DNA from: Desulfosporosinus shakirovi
GTDB taxonomy: Bacteria; Bacillota; Desulfitobacteriia; Desulfitobacteriales; Desulfitobacteriaceae
Direction: 5' to 3'
Length of the DNA: 64,000 nucleotides
Assembly: GCF_020595055.1 (NCBI RefSeq)
Contig: NZ_JAJDOO010000020.1
Location: 22,482 to 86,481 of the forward strand
In this document: one piece after another, positions 1-8,805 of the stretch
Numbering within the stretch: position 1 is the stretch's first letter
How the letters are laid out: every line of letters begins with the position of its first letter
Program-made: the position numbers and the translations under genes
The notes under the pieces: generated by a model
What the model was told of the DNA's origin: nothing
Seen by the model: the letters and a program-made list of their open reading frames with translations, nothing else
The model's database searches: none

Positions 1-482
1 TGCATAAGATTACCATCATTCCAAGAACCTCGGGTGCACTTGGCTACACCATGCAGGTGGAGGAAGGCGAGAGAGTACTGATGAACAAGGAAGAGGCTTT
101 TAACAAGATTGCCACCTTTACAGGAGGCCGAGCAGCGGAAGAACTGATATTCGGTACCTTTACAACCGGGGCTTCCAATGACATTGAACAAGCCACTAAG
201 ATTGCGCGGTCAATGGTTACACGGTTCGGCATGAGTAAAAACTTTGATATGATGGCTTTAGAAACAGTGAATAACCCATATCTAGGTGGCGATACTTCCC
301 TTACTTGTTCTTCCCAAACGGCGGCCAAAATCGATGAGGAGGTTCTTGCTATCATTAAAACTGCCCATGAAAAGGCAATCTCAATTCTAAAAGAGAATAC
401 TGATAAGTTGCATGAACTGGCTCGCTTTTTAATGAATAAGGAAACCATTACGGGTGATGAATTCATGGCGATACTGTCCTGA
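1..482 (+). CDS. ftsH: ATP-dependent zinc metalloprotease FtsH, C-terminal part
   Basis: The reading frame is open from the window edge (first full codon at 3), so only about the last 159 residues are present. They match the M41 peptidase end of FtsH, the membrane-anchored AAA+ protease that degrades unstable and regulatory membrane and cytosolic proteins. Visible are a HKITIIPR segment, the GALGYTMQ stretch, the GGRAAEEL helix and NDIEQATKIAR, which in the family supplies the last zinc ligand (Asp). The AAA+ domain, membrane segments and HEXXH lie outside. The protein stops soon after the helical peptidase domain, with no long charged tail. A structured repeat copy follows 10 bases after the stop. 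Confidence 0.93.
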   Translation, partial: HKITIIPRTSGALGYTMQVEEGERVLMNKEEAFNKIATFTGGRAAEELIFGTFTTGASNDIEQATKIARSMVTRFGMSKNFDMMALETVNNPYLGGDTSLTCSSQTAAKIDEEVLAIIKTAHEKAISILKENTDKLHELARFLMNKETITGDEFMAILS

Positions 483-492
483 TTTCGACGAT

Positions 493-604
493 AGTGAACT
501 CGTTTAGCTAAAGCTGAACATCGAGACTTCGGTGTGTGTGACTCTATGAAGTAAAATAAGGAACACCCACTTATAGAAGTGAATATGTTCTTGGAATTTG
601 ATAA
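493..604 (+). repeat. Internally deleted copy of a ~320-bp structured repeat
   Basis: Both ends match the full copy at 43892-44212: a left end with the GCTAAAGCTGAAC dyad and CGAGACTTCGGTG, and a right end with AAGGAACACCCACTTAT. The roughly 200-base middle is missing. It lies directly downstream of ftsH and in the same orientation, as the other two copies do relative to their upstream genes. The pattern suggests a non-autonomous mobile element or decayed RNA element. Confidence 0.7.
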
Positions 605-612
605 AATGAATT

Positions 613-651
613 AAAAACCCACAGAAGAAACAAAAACTTTTGTGGGTTTTT
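613..651 (+). terminator. Rho-independent terminator after ftsH
   Basis: A 15-base arm (613-627) pairs with 637-651 with one G-T pair around a nine-base loop, and the right arm ends in a T run. The arms are A/T-rich at the base, so it could work in both directions. Confidence 0.75.
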
Positions 652-1042
652 AGCACTCGTTAGGGATAGTCGAATGAAGATTACCAATGTTTCTTTGGAA
701 GAAACACCTTGTTACATGTTACAATTGATTGAGGTTTTAGACAGCGGACTCCCATACGTACCAATAGCGCAGATAATTTTTCCGGACTGAGCCCATTGAA
801 CATCATTTACGGTCTGATATCAGAACGTCTAATTAATGATTTTTTTCTTGATTGCATTTTAAGATATTGAGTTGAAATCCTTTGAGTATAACTTGCATGA
901 GAAGAGTTATTGACCGAATACGGTTTATTGGTATGATGTAAGTAGAAAACTCCGAGATCAATCTCGGAGTTTCCGTTAGCTTGATGCAGTGAAGTGTTAC
1001 ACTGGATTAAATTTCAAATGGAATAAAGAAATACAAATTTAG
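652..1042. other. Intergenic stretch without a convincing gene
   Basis: This holds a perfect 11-bp hairpin at 947-957/962-972 without a T run. It also holds a 38-codon open frame at 674-790 beginning MKITNVSLEETPCYML. That frame has no ribosome binding site and no recognised family, so I do not call it a gene. It may be the remains of one. Confidence 0.4.
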
Positions 1043-1240
1043 TTATTGAGGATAGGTATTGGTGGGCGTGGGATTGTCCATCATATCCATCTCATCGTCG
1101 ACATCCTCATAGCAGCCACATCCTCGAGATACAATCGTGAAACCATACCTTTCAGATTTTCGTCCGAGCAAAAAGGCGACAATAAGACTAAGCAAAAAAA
1201 ACATCCCATGGGTATGATAGTGTTTTTGATGAAAAAACAT
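1043..1240 (-). CDS. Small single-pass membrane protein, unknown function
   Basis: I do not recognise this 65-residue protein. A strong AAAGGAGGG site lies at a good distance before the ATG, which is why this strand is preferred over an overlapping frame on the other strand. Residues about 13-26 form a hydrophobic segment (FFLLSLIVAFLLG), followed by a basic patch and a GCGCYEDVDDEMDMMD tail rich in acid residues with two cysteines. The likely topology is a short membrane anchor with an acidic tail. It is transcribed away from the neighbouring phosphatase gene. Function unknown. Confidence 0.6.
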   Translation of the reverse strand: MFFHQKHYHTHGMFFLLSLIVAFLLGRKSERYGFTIVSRGCGCYEDVDDEMDMMDNPTPTNTYPQ

Positions 1241-1327
1241 TTTTAAATCCCTCCTTTTGATTAGAATTGCCGCTATTGGTTAGATTCATCCGAGGAAATA
1301 TTGGGAAATAGAGTTGGAGGGGTGTAC

Positions 1328-1990
1328 ATGCGTTACGATATTTTGTTGTGGGATTTAGATGGAACTTTGACAGATTCTAAAAAAGGAATTACTCGCTCAG
1401 TTCAATATGCTCTAAGTCGGTTAGATTATCCTATCCCTGAAGCGGATGACCTCGACTGGATCATTGGACCACCATTAAAAGAGAGCTTTAAGACTTTGAT
1501 TCAAACCACGGATGAAACTTTATTGAACCAAGCGATCATAATTTATCGGGAGCGTTTTCGAGAAATAGGGCTCTATGAAAATATAGTTTATCCGGGAATT
1601 CCTGAATTATTGTTAGAATTAAAGAAAAAGGGTTGCAAGCATTTGTTGGCGACATCGAAGCCCAGGGTCTTTGCAGAGAAAATTCTTCAACATTTTTTAC
1701 TCGAAGAGTATTTTGATGTTATTATGGGAAGTGAGTTAAATGGTCGATTTGCAGAGAAAGAAACGGTCATTGAAGAAGTTTTGAAAAAGGTACCTGGGAG
1801 TTCGTTGTCTAAAACTGTGATGATAGGAGATCGTAAATATGATGTTCATGGAGCCAGGGCTAACCAAATAGATGTTATCGCTGTAGGATATGGGTATGGG
1901 ACGGTCGATGAACTTCAAGCTGCAAATCCCGATTTTATTGTTCCAAGTGTCGAGGGCTTAGGTAAGTTACTGCTAAATGATTTTATATAA
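1328..1990 (+). CDS. HAD-family hydrolase, phosphoglycolate phosphatase-like
   Basis: This 220-residue soluble haloacid dehalogenase phosphatase starts at the ATG at 1328, behind GGAGG, rather than at an in-frame TTG 27 bases upstream. Motif I is WDLDGTLTDS with the nucleophile and acid/base aspartates. Motif II is the TSK segment near residue 110, and motif III/IV is GDRKYDVHGA. A helical cap lies between motifs I and II. The C-terminal GYGYGTVDEL is typical of the Gph/PpaX subgroup, which dephosphorylates small phosphate esters such as 2-phosphoglycolate. The true substrate cannot be read from sequence. Confidence 0.85.
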   Translation: MRYDILLWDLDGTLTDSKKGITRSVQYALSRLDYPIPEADDLDWIIGPPLKESFKTLIQTTDETLLNQAIIIYRERFREIGLYENIVYPGIPELLLELKKKGCKHLLATSKPRVFAEKILQHFLLEEYFDVIMGSELNGRFAEKETVIEEVLKKVPGSSLSKTVMIGDRKYDVHGARANQIDVIAVGYGYGTVDELQAANPDFIVPSVEGLGKLLLNDFI

Positions 1991-2000
1991 ATTTGGTGAT

Positions 2001-2402
2001 TTACATATTACCCCAGAAGTCCCTGGAGACCATGGACTCCAGGGACACTTGGTCGTCCATGGCCTGCGGTCCCTTCCCGCCATCCATGGACTCCAGGGAC
2101 ACTTGACCGTCCATGGTCTGCGGTCCCTTCCCGCCATCCGTGGACTCCAGGGACACTTGGCCGTCCATGGCCTGCGGATACCGGACTGCAGCGTCTAGAT
2201 AGACATAATTTTCGTCTCTTTCTTGTCGTACCATTCCTACGATACCATTGTCTTTTGCTTTTTCTAGGTATTGGTGAACCACAAACTGATAAGCACCCTC
2301 ATCCCAGGGATCTATAAAATCAGTTACTGTATTGAAATAGGATTCTATGGGGATTTTAAGATGATGGTGATATATTTGTAAGGTTATATCCGATGATTTC
2401 AT
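2001..2402 (-). CDS. Hypothetical protein with C-terminal 18-residue tandem repeats
   Basis: This 133-residue protein converges on the phosphatase gene. AAAAGGAGGAAC precedes the ATG. Residues 1-76 are a normal mixed-composition domain with no membrane segment or known motif. From residue 77 the sequence becomes two and a half copies of an 18-residue unit built on MDGQVSLES-DGGKGPQ, encoded by a 54-bp tandem repeat. The repeat length is a multiple of three, so the frame stays open. The tail may be an expansion of a DNA repeat into the end of a shorter gene rather than a selected domain. Function unknown. Confidence 0.6.
   Translation of the reverse strand: MKSSDITLQIYHHHLKIPIESYFNTVTDFIDPWDEGAYQFVVHQYLEKAKDNGIVGMVRQERDENYVYLDAAVRYPQAMDGQVSLESTDGGKGPQTMDGQVSLESMDGGKGPQAMDDQVSLESMVSRDFWGNM
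2030..2177. repeat. 54-bp tandem minisatellite with CCATGG dyads
   Basis: Two full units (2030-2083, 2084-2137) and about 40 bases of a third (from 2138) are nearly identical. Each contains CTCCAGGGACACTTG and GTCCATGG palindromic cores. The piece CAGGGACACT-GACCGTCCATGG recurs with small changes near 39440, showing that the unit belongs to a dispersed repeat family. It lies within the 3' end of the minus-strand gene at 2001-2402. Confidence 0.85.
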
Positions 2403-2485
2403 AAAAGTTCCTCCTTTTAGTTTAGTCTGGGAAAAAAACGGGAGAAATATGTGTCGACTTTAGAATGGAAGAAGGAGAGTGAGTA

Positions 2486-3211
2486 ATGGAAAAAACTGAT
2501 CTGAATTTAGATAACATTGAGCTTCCGCCTAGGGGTCGAAGATTGAATTGGGTAGATCTGGCTTTGGTTTTAGGCGGGGTCGTGGGCATATATATAACCT
2601 TGGCTTTTGGAACGTTCTGGTTACTGGAGCAGTGGCCCCATGAACGTGTTTTAATGTATCTTAATGCTTTTATGACTCAGGTGTCATTTGCCCTTTTGAT
2701 CTGGACACTAAAAAAAGCCCGTCATTGGACCTGGGCAGATTTTGGTTGGCAGGGGGTGCAAGTGAGTATGATCATCTCTAGGGTCTTAGGATTATATGCA
2801 CTGACTTGGGTCGTAAATATATGTTATGCTATAGCTCTTTTTAACTATGGCTTTACTCCTCCGGAAACAGATGTATACTCCAAGCTGTTAGGACAGGTCT
2901 CATGGTATACCTTGATTCTGAATTTGCTCTTAGCAGGTGTATTAGCTCCCGTTGTGGAAGAAACACTATTTAGAGGAGTTATTTTTGGAAGCTTACAAGC
3001 GTACTTTGGAAAGTGGACGGCAGCGGTAATTAGTGCCGCGATCTTTTCCGCTCTTCATTTCCAGGCCTATGGATTTCTTCCACGCTTTGTTTTAGGCATG
3101 ATTCTTGTATATCTTTATGATAAATACAAATCTCTCTATCCTTCGATTGGACTGCATGCGTTAAATAACATAGTTGCTACCCTAATCGCGGCTAGTGTAT
3201 TGATTGAATAA
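2486..3211 (+). CDS. CPBP-family intramembrane metalloprotease
   Basis: This 241-residue polytopic membrane protein starts at the ATG behind GAAGGAG. The CPBP/Abi (CAAX protease and bacteriocin-processing) signatures are in order: EETLFRG (EExxxR) near residue 158, FSALHF near 188, and HALNN near 225, which together build the intramembrane active site. About six or more hydrophobic segments surround them. The family cleaves peptides within the membrane in bacteriocin immunity or protein maturation. The target here is unknown. It sits immediately before cmk with a 15-base gap, suggesting co-transcription. Confidence 0.85.
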   Translation: MEKTDLNLDNIELPPRGRRLNWVDLALVLGGVVGIYITLAFGTFWLLEQWPHERVLMYLNAFMTQVSFALLIWTLKKARHWTWADFGWQGVQVSMIISRVLGLYALTWVVNICYAIALFNYGFTPPETDVYSKLLGQVSWYTLILNLLLAGVLAPVVEETLFRGVIFGSLQAYFGKWTAAVISAAIFSALHFQAYGFLPRFVLGMILVYLYDKYKSLYPSIGLHALNNIVATLIAASVLIE

Positions 3212-3226
3212 AAAGGAGCAGACGGG

Positions 3227-3922
3227 ATGAAGAGAAGGCAACAACAGGCATTGCAAATTGCGATTGATGGCCCTGCCGGTGCGGGAAAAAGTACTATTGC
3301 CAAGATCGCAGCTAAACAATTGGGACTTTTTTATGTAGATACAGGGGCGATGTATCGAGTAATTGCTTATAAAGCCCTTAAAAACAGAGCCTCAATAGAT
3401 GATGAATTTATGGTAAGCCGAATTGCTAAAAGTACAGTGGTTGTTTTTGATCATTCGGATAAAAGGATTGTTTGGTGTGACGGAGAGGATGTTACTCAGG
3501 AAATTCGTTGCCCCGAAGTATCACGTGCTGTTTCTATCGTGGCAGCCTATCCTGGGGTTAGAGAACGTTTAGTGGAACTTCAACGTATAGAAGCTGAACG
3601 CGGTGGCGTAGTTATGGATGGTCGTGATATTGGTACTTATGTTTTGCCGGATGCGGATTTTAAACTTTTTTTAACAGCAACTCCTGAAGAGAGGGCAAGG
3701 CGTCGGTGGATGGAACTCCAAAAGGGGGGAAAAGATGTGACGTACCAAGAGGTTGCCGTAGATATGGCTGAACGTGACCGCCTTGATACAGAGCGAGAAA
3801 TTTCTCCGCTAAAGCCCGCCAAGGATGCGATCATCCTTGATACGACGGGGTTAAGTATAGAAGAGTTAGTTTCAAAGATTCTAGCGTTGGTGCAGGGGGG
3901 GTTGAGCAATGACGTTATATAG
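3227..3922 (+). CDS. cmk: Cytidylate kinase
   Basis: It phosphorylates CMP and dCMP with ATP in pyrimidine nucleotide salvage. The 231-residue length is normal. The P-loop GPAGAGKST is near residue 16, followed by YVDTGAMYR for substrate binding, [10 protein letters not shown], and the lid segment [12 protein letters not shown] short basic N-terminal extension (KRRQQQ) precedes the kinase core. AAAGGAG lies before the ATG. The gene overlaps plsC by 14 bases. The cmk, plsC, ispH-rpsA order is common in Clostridia and supports the call. Confidence 0.95.
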   Translation: MKRRQQQALQIAIDGPAGAGKSTIAKIAAKQLGLFYVDTGAMYRVIAYKALKNRASIDDEFMVSRIAKSTVVVFDHSDKRIVWCDGEDVTQEIRCPEVSRAVSIVAAYPGVRERLVELQRIEAERGGVVMDGRDIGTYVLPDADFKLFLTATPEERARRRWMELQKGGKDVTYQEVAVDMAERDRLDTEREISPLKPAKDAIILDTTGLSIEELVSKILALVQGGLSNDVI

Positions 3923-4505
3923 TTTTGCCAAGAGGATGTTTCGACTGCAATTTCGGTTAATGGGATGGAAAGTGCAAGGTGCGGACAATATGCCTAAGGA
4001 AGGCCCCGTTATTTTGGCAATTAACCATGTTAGTATGTGGGATCCTGTTGTTGCTGCCTGCAGTATTCCTCGTCAGGCCTCCTTTATGGCTAAAGAGGAG
4101 TTATTTTCCATACCTATTTTAGGGACTATTTTCTCTAAGCTGGGTGCATTTCCTGTAAAAAGAGGGCAAGGGGATATGAATGCCATTCGTCAATCTTTGA
4201 AAATCTTAAAAGGAGGAGGCGTATTAGGACTGTTTCCGGAAGGAACACGATCAAAGACTGGAGAGATTCAGAAGGGTATGCCGGGAATGGTTCTTTTAAT
4301 GGAAAAAAGCCAAGCGTCTGTTGTCCCTGTAAAGGTGAGCGGAACTCGCCAAATGTTTACAAAAGACTGGGGAAAAATTACTGTTGTTATAGGGAAACCG
4401 TTGAGTGCTCAGATGTTGAAGGTTCCGGAAGGAGTGGAAAACCGTCGAGAATGGATTGCCGAGAGGATAATGCAGGCGATGATCGAATTGCCTGAAGCAA
4501 AATAG
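3909..4505 (+). CDS. plsC: 1-acyl-sn-glycerol-3-phosphate acyltransferase
   Basis: It transfers an acyl group to lysophosphatidic acid to make phosphatidic acid at the membrane. The 198-residue protein shows the acyltransferase catalytic block NHVSMWDP (HX4D) near residue 39, the substrate-binding LFPEGTRS near 111, and a VPVKVSGT strand after it. An N-terminal amphipathic stretch should attach it to the membrane. Translation is probably coupled to cmk through the overlap. plsY at 11465 supplies the preceding acylation step. Confidence 0.93.
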   Translation: MTLYSFAKRMFRLQFRLMGWKVQGADNMPKEGPVILAINHVSMWDPVVAACSIPRQASFMAKEELFSIPILGTIFSKLGAFPVKRGQGDMNAIRQSLKILKGGGVLGLFPEGTRSKTGEIQKGMPGMVLLMEKSQASVVPVKVSGTRQMFTKDWGKITVVIGKPLSAQMLKVPEGVENRREWIAERIMQAMIELPEAK

Positions 4506-4595
4506 ATGGTAAGGATTAAAACTAACCTCACTTAGCAGGATTTTTAGTGCGTAATAGAGAATTAGTTCTTTACGATTTTTAGGGAGGTTCTTGGT

Positions 4596-6587
4596 TTGAA
4601 AGTCAAACGCGCAACAAAGGCTGGATTTTGCTTTGGCGTAAAGCGCGCCCTTGAAATGGCTGAACGGACAGCGGAAACGTCACAGGCTGTATCACTTGGA
4701 CCGCTCATTCACAACCAACAGGTTGTGAAACGCTTATCAGAACGCGGTATTCAAGTTGTTGAGGATTTGGACGAGCTGACAAGCCAACAAGCCTTGATTA
4801 TAAGGTCACATGGTGTGGCACCGAGTGTTTATCAAGGGGCTGAAAGCAAGGGGGTCCAAGTGGTTGACGCTACATGTCCCTTTGTTCAGAAAGCCCAACG
4901 ATTGGCTGCTGAGTCAGCTCAGATGGGGCAACAAGTTATTGTCATGGGAGACAAACTTCATCCTGAGGTACAGGGAATCCTTGGCTGGGCCGGAGAAGAG
5001 GCCATACCTATTCAGACGGTCGAGGAAGCTAAAGAGCTTCCGTTTTATCCTCATCTGGCAGTTTTAGCTCAAACAACGCAACTGGCAGAAAATTTTGCAG
5101 GAATTGTCGCTGAACTTAGAAATCATACTGGCGATTTGATCGTCCATAATACAATCTGTAATGCCACGGCAGAACGTCAAAAAGTTGCCCGAGAATTAGC
5201 AGAAGCGGTGGATGTTATGGTGGTTGTCGGCGGACGAAATAGCGCTAATACCCGAAAACTGGCGAGCATCTGTGCAGAACGCACAAAAACATACCTGATT
5301 GAAACCGCGGATGAATTAGAAAATGTTTGGTTTGAGGATGCTAATAATGCGGGCTTGACTGCAGGGGCTTCTACCCCAGATTGGATAATCGAGGAGGTTT
5401 TCAAGAAAATGTCTGAAATGAATGAGCAAGAAATGGAAATGTCGAGTTGGATAGATAATTGTCCGGAGCTCCATCCCGGCACGAGGGTTACCGGTACAGT
5501 GGTGAAAATTACCAGAGAAGAGATTTTTGTTGATATTGGATGGAAATGTGAGGGAGTCATTCCACTTGGCGAGCTGTCAGTGGCAAGGAAAACCCGCCCT
5601 GAGGAAGCGGTGGCGATTGGAGATCAAATCAGCGCTGTGGTTATTCGTGTGGAAAATGAGGAAGGTCATACAGTCCTGTCTAAACGAAAAGCGGATGAAG
5701 AAGGTGCTAAGGATCACTTAGAGAAAATTGCAGAAAGTAAAGAAGAGATTCAGGCAGAAGTTGTTGAGGTGGTAAAGGGTGGTTTAGTAGTAGATGTAGG
5801 GTTGCGCGGTTTTGTTCCCGCATCCCAAATTCAACTGGGATATGTCGAAGACCTCAATCAATTCATGGGTCAGACTCTTCGCTTACGTATGATTGATTAT
5901 GATCCATCAAAGCGTAAAGTGGTTCTTTCACAAAAGGTAATTCTAGAAGAAGAGCGAGGGGTTAAGCGCACACAGTTGCTTGAATCCCTTAAAGAGGGGG
6001 ACGTAGTGAGCGGGACGGTCAAACGGATGGCTGACTTCGGTGTGTTCGTTGACATCGGTGGGATTGATGGGCTGCTTCATATTTCTGACTTAGCCTATAC
6101 TCGAATTAAGCATCCTTCGGACATGCTTAATATTGGAGATGAAGTGGAAGTCCAAGTCTTAAAGCTTGACCAACAAGCTGGGAAAGTGTCCTTAGGGCTA
6201 AAACAACTTAAAGAAAGTCCTTGGCTTCAGGCAGCTAAAAACTATCCCGTTGGGTCAACAGTCAATGGCAAAGTTGTTCGTATTACTCCCTTCGGTGCAT
6301 TTGTGGGGCTTGGAGACGGCGTGGATGGGTTGGTTCATATTTCTCAATTAGCTGATCATCATGTTAATAAAGTAGAAGATGTGGTTAAAGTTGGGGATAT
6401 GGTGTCTGCTAAGGTCATGGACTGTAAGCCGGAGGAAAAGCGAATAGGTCTGAGTATTCGCGAGGGGATCACAGACGCTGCTAAGGAAAATGATCAACAA
6501 GCTTTAGATTTACAATCCGAAATCAAACCATTTACGATTGGTGATGCCCTAGGAAAAGAACTTCAAACAGAAAGCCAAGATTCTTAA
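4596..6587 (+). CDS. ispH: Fused IspH reductase and ribosomal protein S1-like protein
   Basis: One 663-residue frame starts at TTG 4596 behind GGGAGG. Residues 1-280 are IspH, the [4Fe-4S] enzyme that reduces HMBPP to IPP and DMAPP in the MEP isoprenoid pathway; its cluster cysteines are Cys12, Cys94 and Cys188. Residues about 295-640 hold four S1 RNA-binding repeats, the third and fourth (GTVKRMADFGVFVDIGG, GKVVRITPFGAFVGLGD) the most canonical. The junction is an acidic, Met/Glu-rich linker. This fusion is known in Peptococcaceae and some other Clostridia, so it is a lineage trait rather than an assembly error. The S1 part may act in translation or RNA binding. Confidence 0.94.
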   Translation: MKVKRATKAGFCFGVKRALEMAERTAETSQAVSLGPLIHNQQVVKRLSERGIQVVEDLDELTSQQALIIRSHGVAPSVYQGAESKGVQVVDATCPFVQKAQRLAAESAQMGQQVIVMGDKLHPEVQGILGWAGEEAIPIQTVEEAKELPFYPHLAVLAQTTQLAENFAGIVAELRNHTGDLIVHNTICNATAERQKVARELAEAVDVMVVVGGRNSANTRKLASICAERTKTYLIETADELENVWFEDANNAGLTAGASTPDWIIEEVFKKMSEMNEQEMEMSSWIDNCPELHPGTRVTGTVVKITREEIFVDIGWKCEGVIPLGELSVARKTRPEEAVAIGDQISAVVIRVENEEGHTVLSKRKADEEGAKDHLEKIAESKEEIQAEVVEVVKGGLVVDVGLRGFVPASQIQLGYVEDLNQFMGQTLRLRMIDYDPSKRKVVLSQKVILEEERGVKRTQLLESLKEGDVVSGTVKRMADFGVFVDIGGIDGLLHISDLAYTRIKHPSDMLNIGDEVEVQVLKLDQQAGKVSLGLKQLKESPWLQAAKNYPVGSTVNGKVVRITPFGAFVGLGDGVDGLVHISQLADHHVNKVEDVVKVGDMVSAKVMDCKPEEKRIGLSIREGITDAAKENDQQALDLQSEIKPFTIGDALGKELQTESQDS

Positions 6588-6655
6588 TTAATTAGCGCTT
6601 GCTGTTACGGTAATCTCTATAAACGGCCTCAAGCTATCCCTTGTTGATGCTCTAT

Positions 6656-6677
6656 CCTCGAACATCCTTGTTCGAGG
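6656..6677. repeat. Small perfect-arm hairpin repeat (CCTCGAACAT type)
   Basis: CCTCGAACA and TGTTCGAGG form a hairpin. The same hairpin with one base changed is found at 39410-39431. The surrounding 6620-6710 sequence has further short dyads (TTGATG...ATCAAC) and no coding potential, consistent with a REP-like element. Confidence 0.55.
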
Positions 6678-6737
6678 CGGTGGCGATGCTCGTATCAACC
6701 TCTTTGTATGAGATGCCACTGCATCCGTGCATTTTAA

Positions 6738-6775
6738 AAAATGACTTCCTGTTTCTTGACACAGGAAGTCATTTT
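6738..6775 (+). terminator. Terminator after ispH-rpsA
   Basis: A 15-bp perfect stem (AAAATGACTTCCTGT with its complement) and an eight-base loop end in TTTT. It separates ispH-rpsA from the ftsW-like gene. Confidence 0.85.
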
Positions 6776-6856
6776 ACTGGCATATCCGGAGGAACGTGTC
6801 TTTGTTGATATAAGATTGTGCTGACCTGGATTAAGTTTAGAAGGAAGGAGATTCAG

Positions 6857-8011
6857 ATGGCTAAACGACAACCGAAGTTGCCTATCGATTTTCCGATATT
6901 GTATCTTACACTGGCAATTTTGGCCTTTGGCTTAATTATGGTATTAAGTGCTGGGGCGGTGCGAGGTTTCAATGCAACTCAGAACTCATATCACTACTTT
7001 TCTCAGCAAATGAAGTGGACGCTCGTTGGTTCTGTTTTTGCCATTATAGCTATAAAGATCCCGTATTCGATTCTGCGGCGCTTCGCTGGAATTGGGGTCA
7101 TGGTTAGTATGGCTTTGCTTATTGCAATTCTTTTTACGGATGCAGGCGAAGTAGCTGGCGGTTCGGCCCGTTGGATCACAATTGCGGGAATCACAATCCA
7201 ACCTTCAGAAATTGCAAAACTCGCCATGGTTCTTTTTTATGCACATATCCTTGATCGTTATCCAATCCAAAGAGGGTGCGAGTGGCGTATTCCATTAGGC
7301 ATCCTCATACCTTCCACTGTCCTTATCTTGGGTCTTGTTTATAAACAGCCGGATTTAGGGACAACTATGGTTATTGCTCTAACCTGCGCAGTGATGCTCT
7401 TACAGACGGAACTGCCGACAAGCTGGTTCGTTGCGGCGGTGCCGACTCTGGGACTGCCGCTCCTATATTTCATCTATAATACGAAGTATCAATGGGAACG
7501 GATTTTAGTTTGGTTAGACCCTTGGAAAGATGCGATGAATAAAGGATATCAAATTACAAATGCCGAGATCGCCTTTGGTTCAGGGGGCTTGTTTGGAGTT
7601 GGGTTAGGACGAAGTTTGCAAAAGTATGGTTTTTTACCCGAAAATCATACAGACACCATTTTTGCTATCGTTGGCGAAGAATTAGGGTTAATAGGTACGA
7701 TGTTCTTATTATTTCTCTTTGTATCCTTATATGCTCGGGCTTATCATGTTATAAGTGAATGCCCTGATCGTTTTGGCAGGTTATTAGGCTATGGAATAAC
7801 ATCCTCTTTGGCGATCCAGACGACTATCAACTTGGCAGTTGTTACCGGCGTGTTACCGGTAACCGGGATTACGTTGCCTCTGATTTCTTATGGCGGGGCC
7901 TCTCTCGTGATAACTTTAGTAAAACTTGGTCTGATCTTAAACCTCTCTAGATACCGAAAAATTGTTACTAAGGGGTCACTTGAAAAGAACCTCTCTAATA
8001 TTTCTGTGTAA
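6857..8011 (+). CDS. ftsW: SEDS peptidoglycan polymerase, FtsW-like
   Basis: This 384-residue protein has about ten membrane segments and belongs to the FtsW/RodA/SpoVE family of glycosyltransferases that polymerise lipid II. The ATG at 6857 lies behind AAGGAAGGAG; an in-frame GTG at 6818 is less likely. Diagnostic segments are the GGSARWI loop, QPSEIAKLA, the FLPENHTDTIFA loop followed by EELGLIG, and LISYGGASL near the C-terminus. These fit FtsW somewhat better than RodA. The gene is outside the usual murein cluster, so a second SEDS protein for elongation or sporulation is an alternative. Confidence 0.82.
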   Translation: MAKRQPKLPIDFPILYLTLAILAFGLIMVLSAGAVRGFNATQNSYHYFSQQMKWTLVGSVFAIIAIKIPYSILRRFAGIGVMVSMALLIAILFTDAGEVAGGSARWITIAGITIQPSEIAKLAMVLFYAHILDRYPIQRGCEWRIPLGILIPSTVLILGLVYKQPDLGTTMVIALTCAVMLLQTELPTSWFVAAVPTLGLPLLYFIYNTKYQWERILVWLDPWKDAMNKGYQITNAEIAFGSGGLFGVGLGRSLQKYGFLPENHTDTIFAIVGEELGLIGTMFLLFLFVSLYARAYHVISECPDRFGRLLGYGITSSLAIQTTINLAVVTGVLPVTGITLPLISYGGASLVITLVKLGLILNLSRYRKIVTKGSLEKNLSNISV

Positions 8012-8061
8012 ACCCTCTCTAAACGGGAATAATATGAAAAGGCAGGTTTAGGAGGGGTAAT

Positions 8062-8691
8062 ATGCTTTTTCCTTATGGAGAATGGGTAATTCTGTTCTTA
8101 ACACTTTTAACTTGGGCGGAGAAAAAAGCCTCTAGACGATTTTTTCTCTTGTTGACAATTGCTTGGCTTATAGGAAAATGGGCTGAGATATCCATTGCTG
8201 TCACTATGCCTTGGCACTGGCATTTTGCACGTCTTGCGGTTATGTTGGTATTTTGGGTTTGGTCAATGCGACAAGCTGAACGCTGGCTTTTGCCGCTGTT
8301 TTTCACCAGTTTAATCGTTGGAGTAGAGACTCTGTTTTTTGTCAATGAACCAGGAGTATTTCCCTATGGAGAGTGGTTTTTTGCGATTGCGTTGGTTTTA
8401 GTAGCATGGTTGAGTGCTAAGTCCTTTTGGGGAACAGCCGCTGCTTTAACTGGAAGTGCGCTTCTGAACCAAGCCTTTGTCCGTTTTACCTACGACGGTA
8501 TTATAAGGTATATCGCCTTGCCTAATGAATTTACTTGGAATTTTGGAGTGGGACTATTTACTGCTTGGGCAGCCTTAGCTCTAGGGTGGCAGTATTATAC
8601 CGAGAGGGAGTTGGGGAGAACGGAAGCTGATCTAATACCGTCAAAAAGCTCGGGAACCTATGAACCCTCGGAGGAGAGTAAGCTTCGATAG
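8062..8691 (+). CDS. Polytopic membrane protein of unknown function
   Basis: This 209-residue protein has a start at ATG behind AGGAGGGG and six or so hydrophobic segments rich in Trp and Phe (for example FLTLLTWAE and LVFWVWSM), then a hydrophilic 30-residue tail. FPYGEW occurs twice, near residues 3 and 100, hinting at an internal duplication. Its place between the S1/FtsW genes and der resembles that of yphA, a small membrane-protein gene in Bacillus, but I cannot establish homology by eye. Function unknown. Confidence 0.7.
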   Translation: MLFPYGEWVILFLTLLTWAEKKASRRFFLLLTIAWLIGKWAEISIAVTMPWHWHFARLAVMLVFWVWSMRQAERWLLPLFFTSLIVGVETLFFVNEPGVFPYGEWFFAIALVLVAWLSAKSFWGTAAALTGSALLNQAFVRFTYDGIIRYIALPNEFTWNFGVGLFTAWAALALGWQYYTERELGRTEADLIPSKSSGTYEPSEESKLR

Positions 8692-8805
8692 CAGAAGTCT
8701 CAGATGCTCAGCTATAGCTGAACGTGTTCACTTGTAGTATACTTGTAAACGATTAAGGCTGAGATGATAGGCTCTTGATCTGGAATGTCAGGAGGATGAA
8801 ATGTT

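Noticed and set aside
1046..1246. 66-codon frame on the + strand overlapping the small membrane protein gene
   Set aside because: No ribosome site on this strand, while the opposite frame has AAAGGAGGG and a membrane-protein pattern.
2030..2177. Possible CRISPR array
   Set aside because: The units are directly adjacent and identical over their full length, with no variable spacers and no cas genes in the window.
1977..2198. + strand frame through the 54-bp repeats
   Set aside because: It only reflects the frame-preserving repeat; the minus strand has the ribosome site and a normal N-terminal domain.
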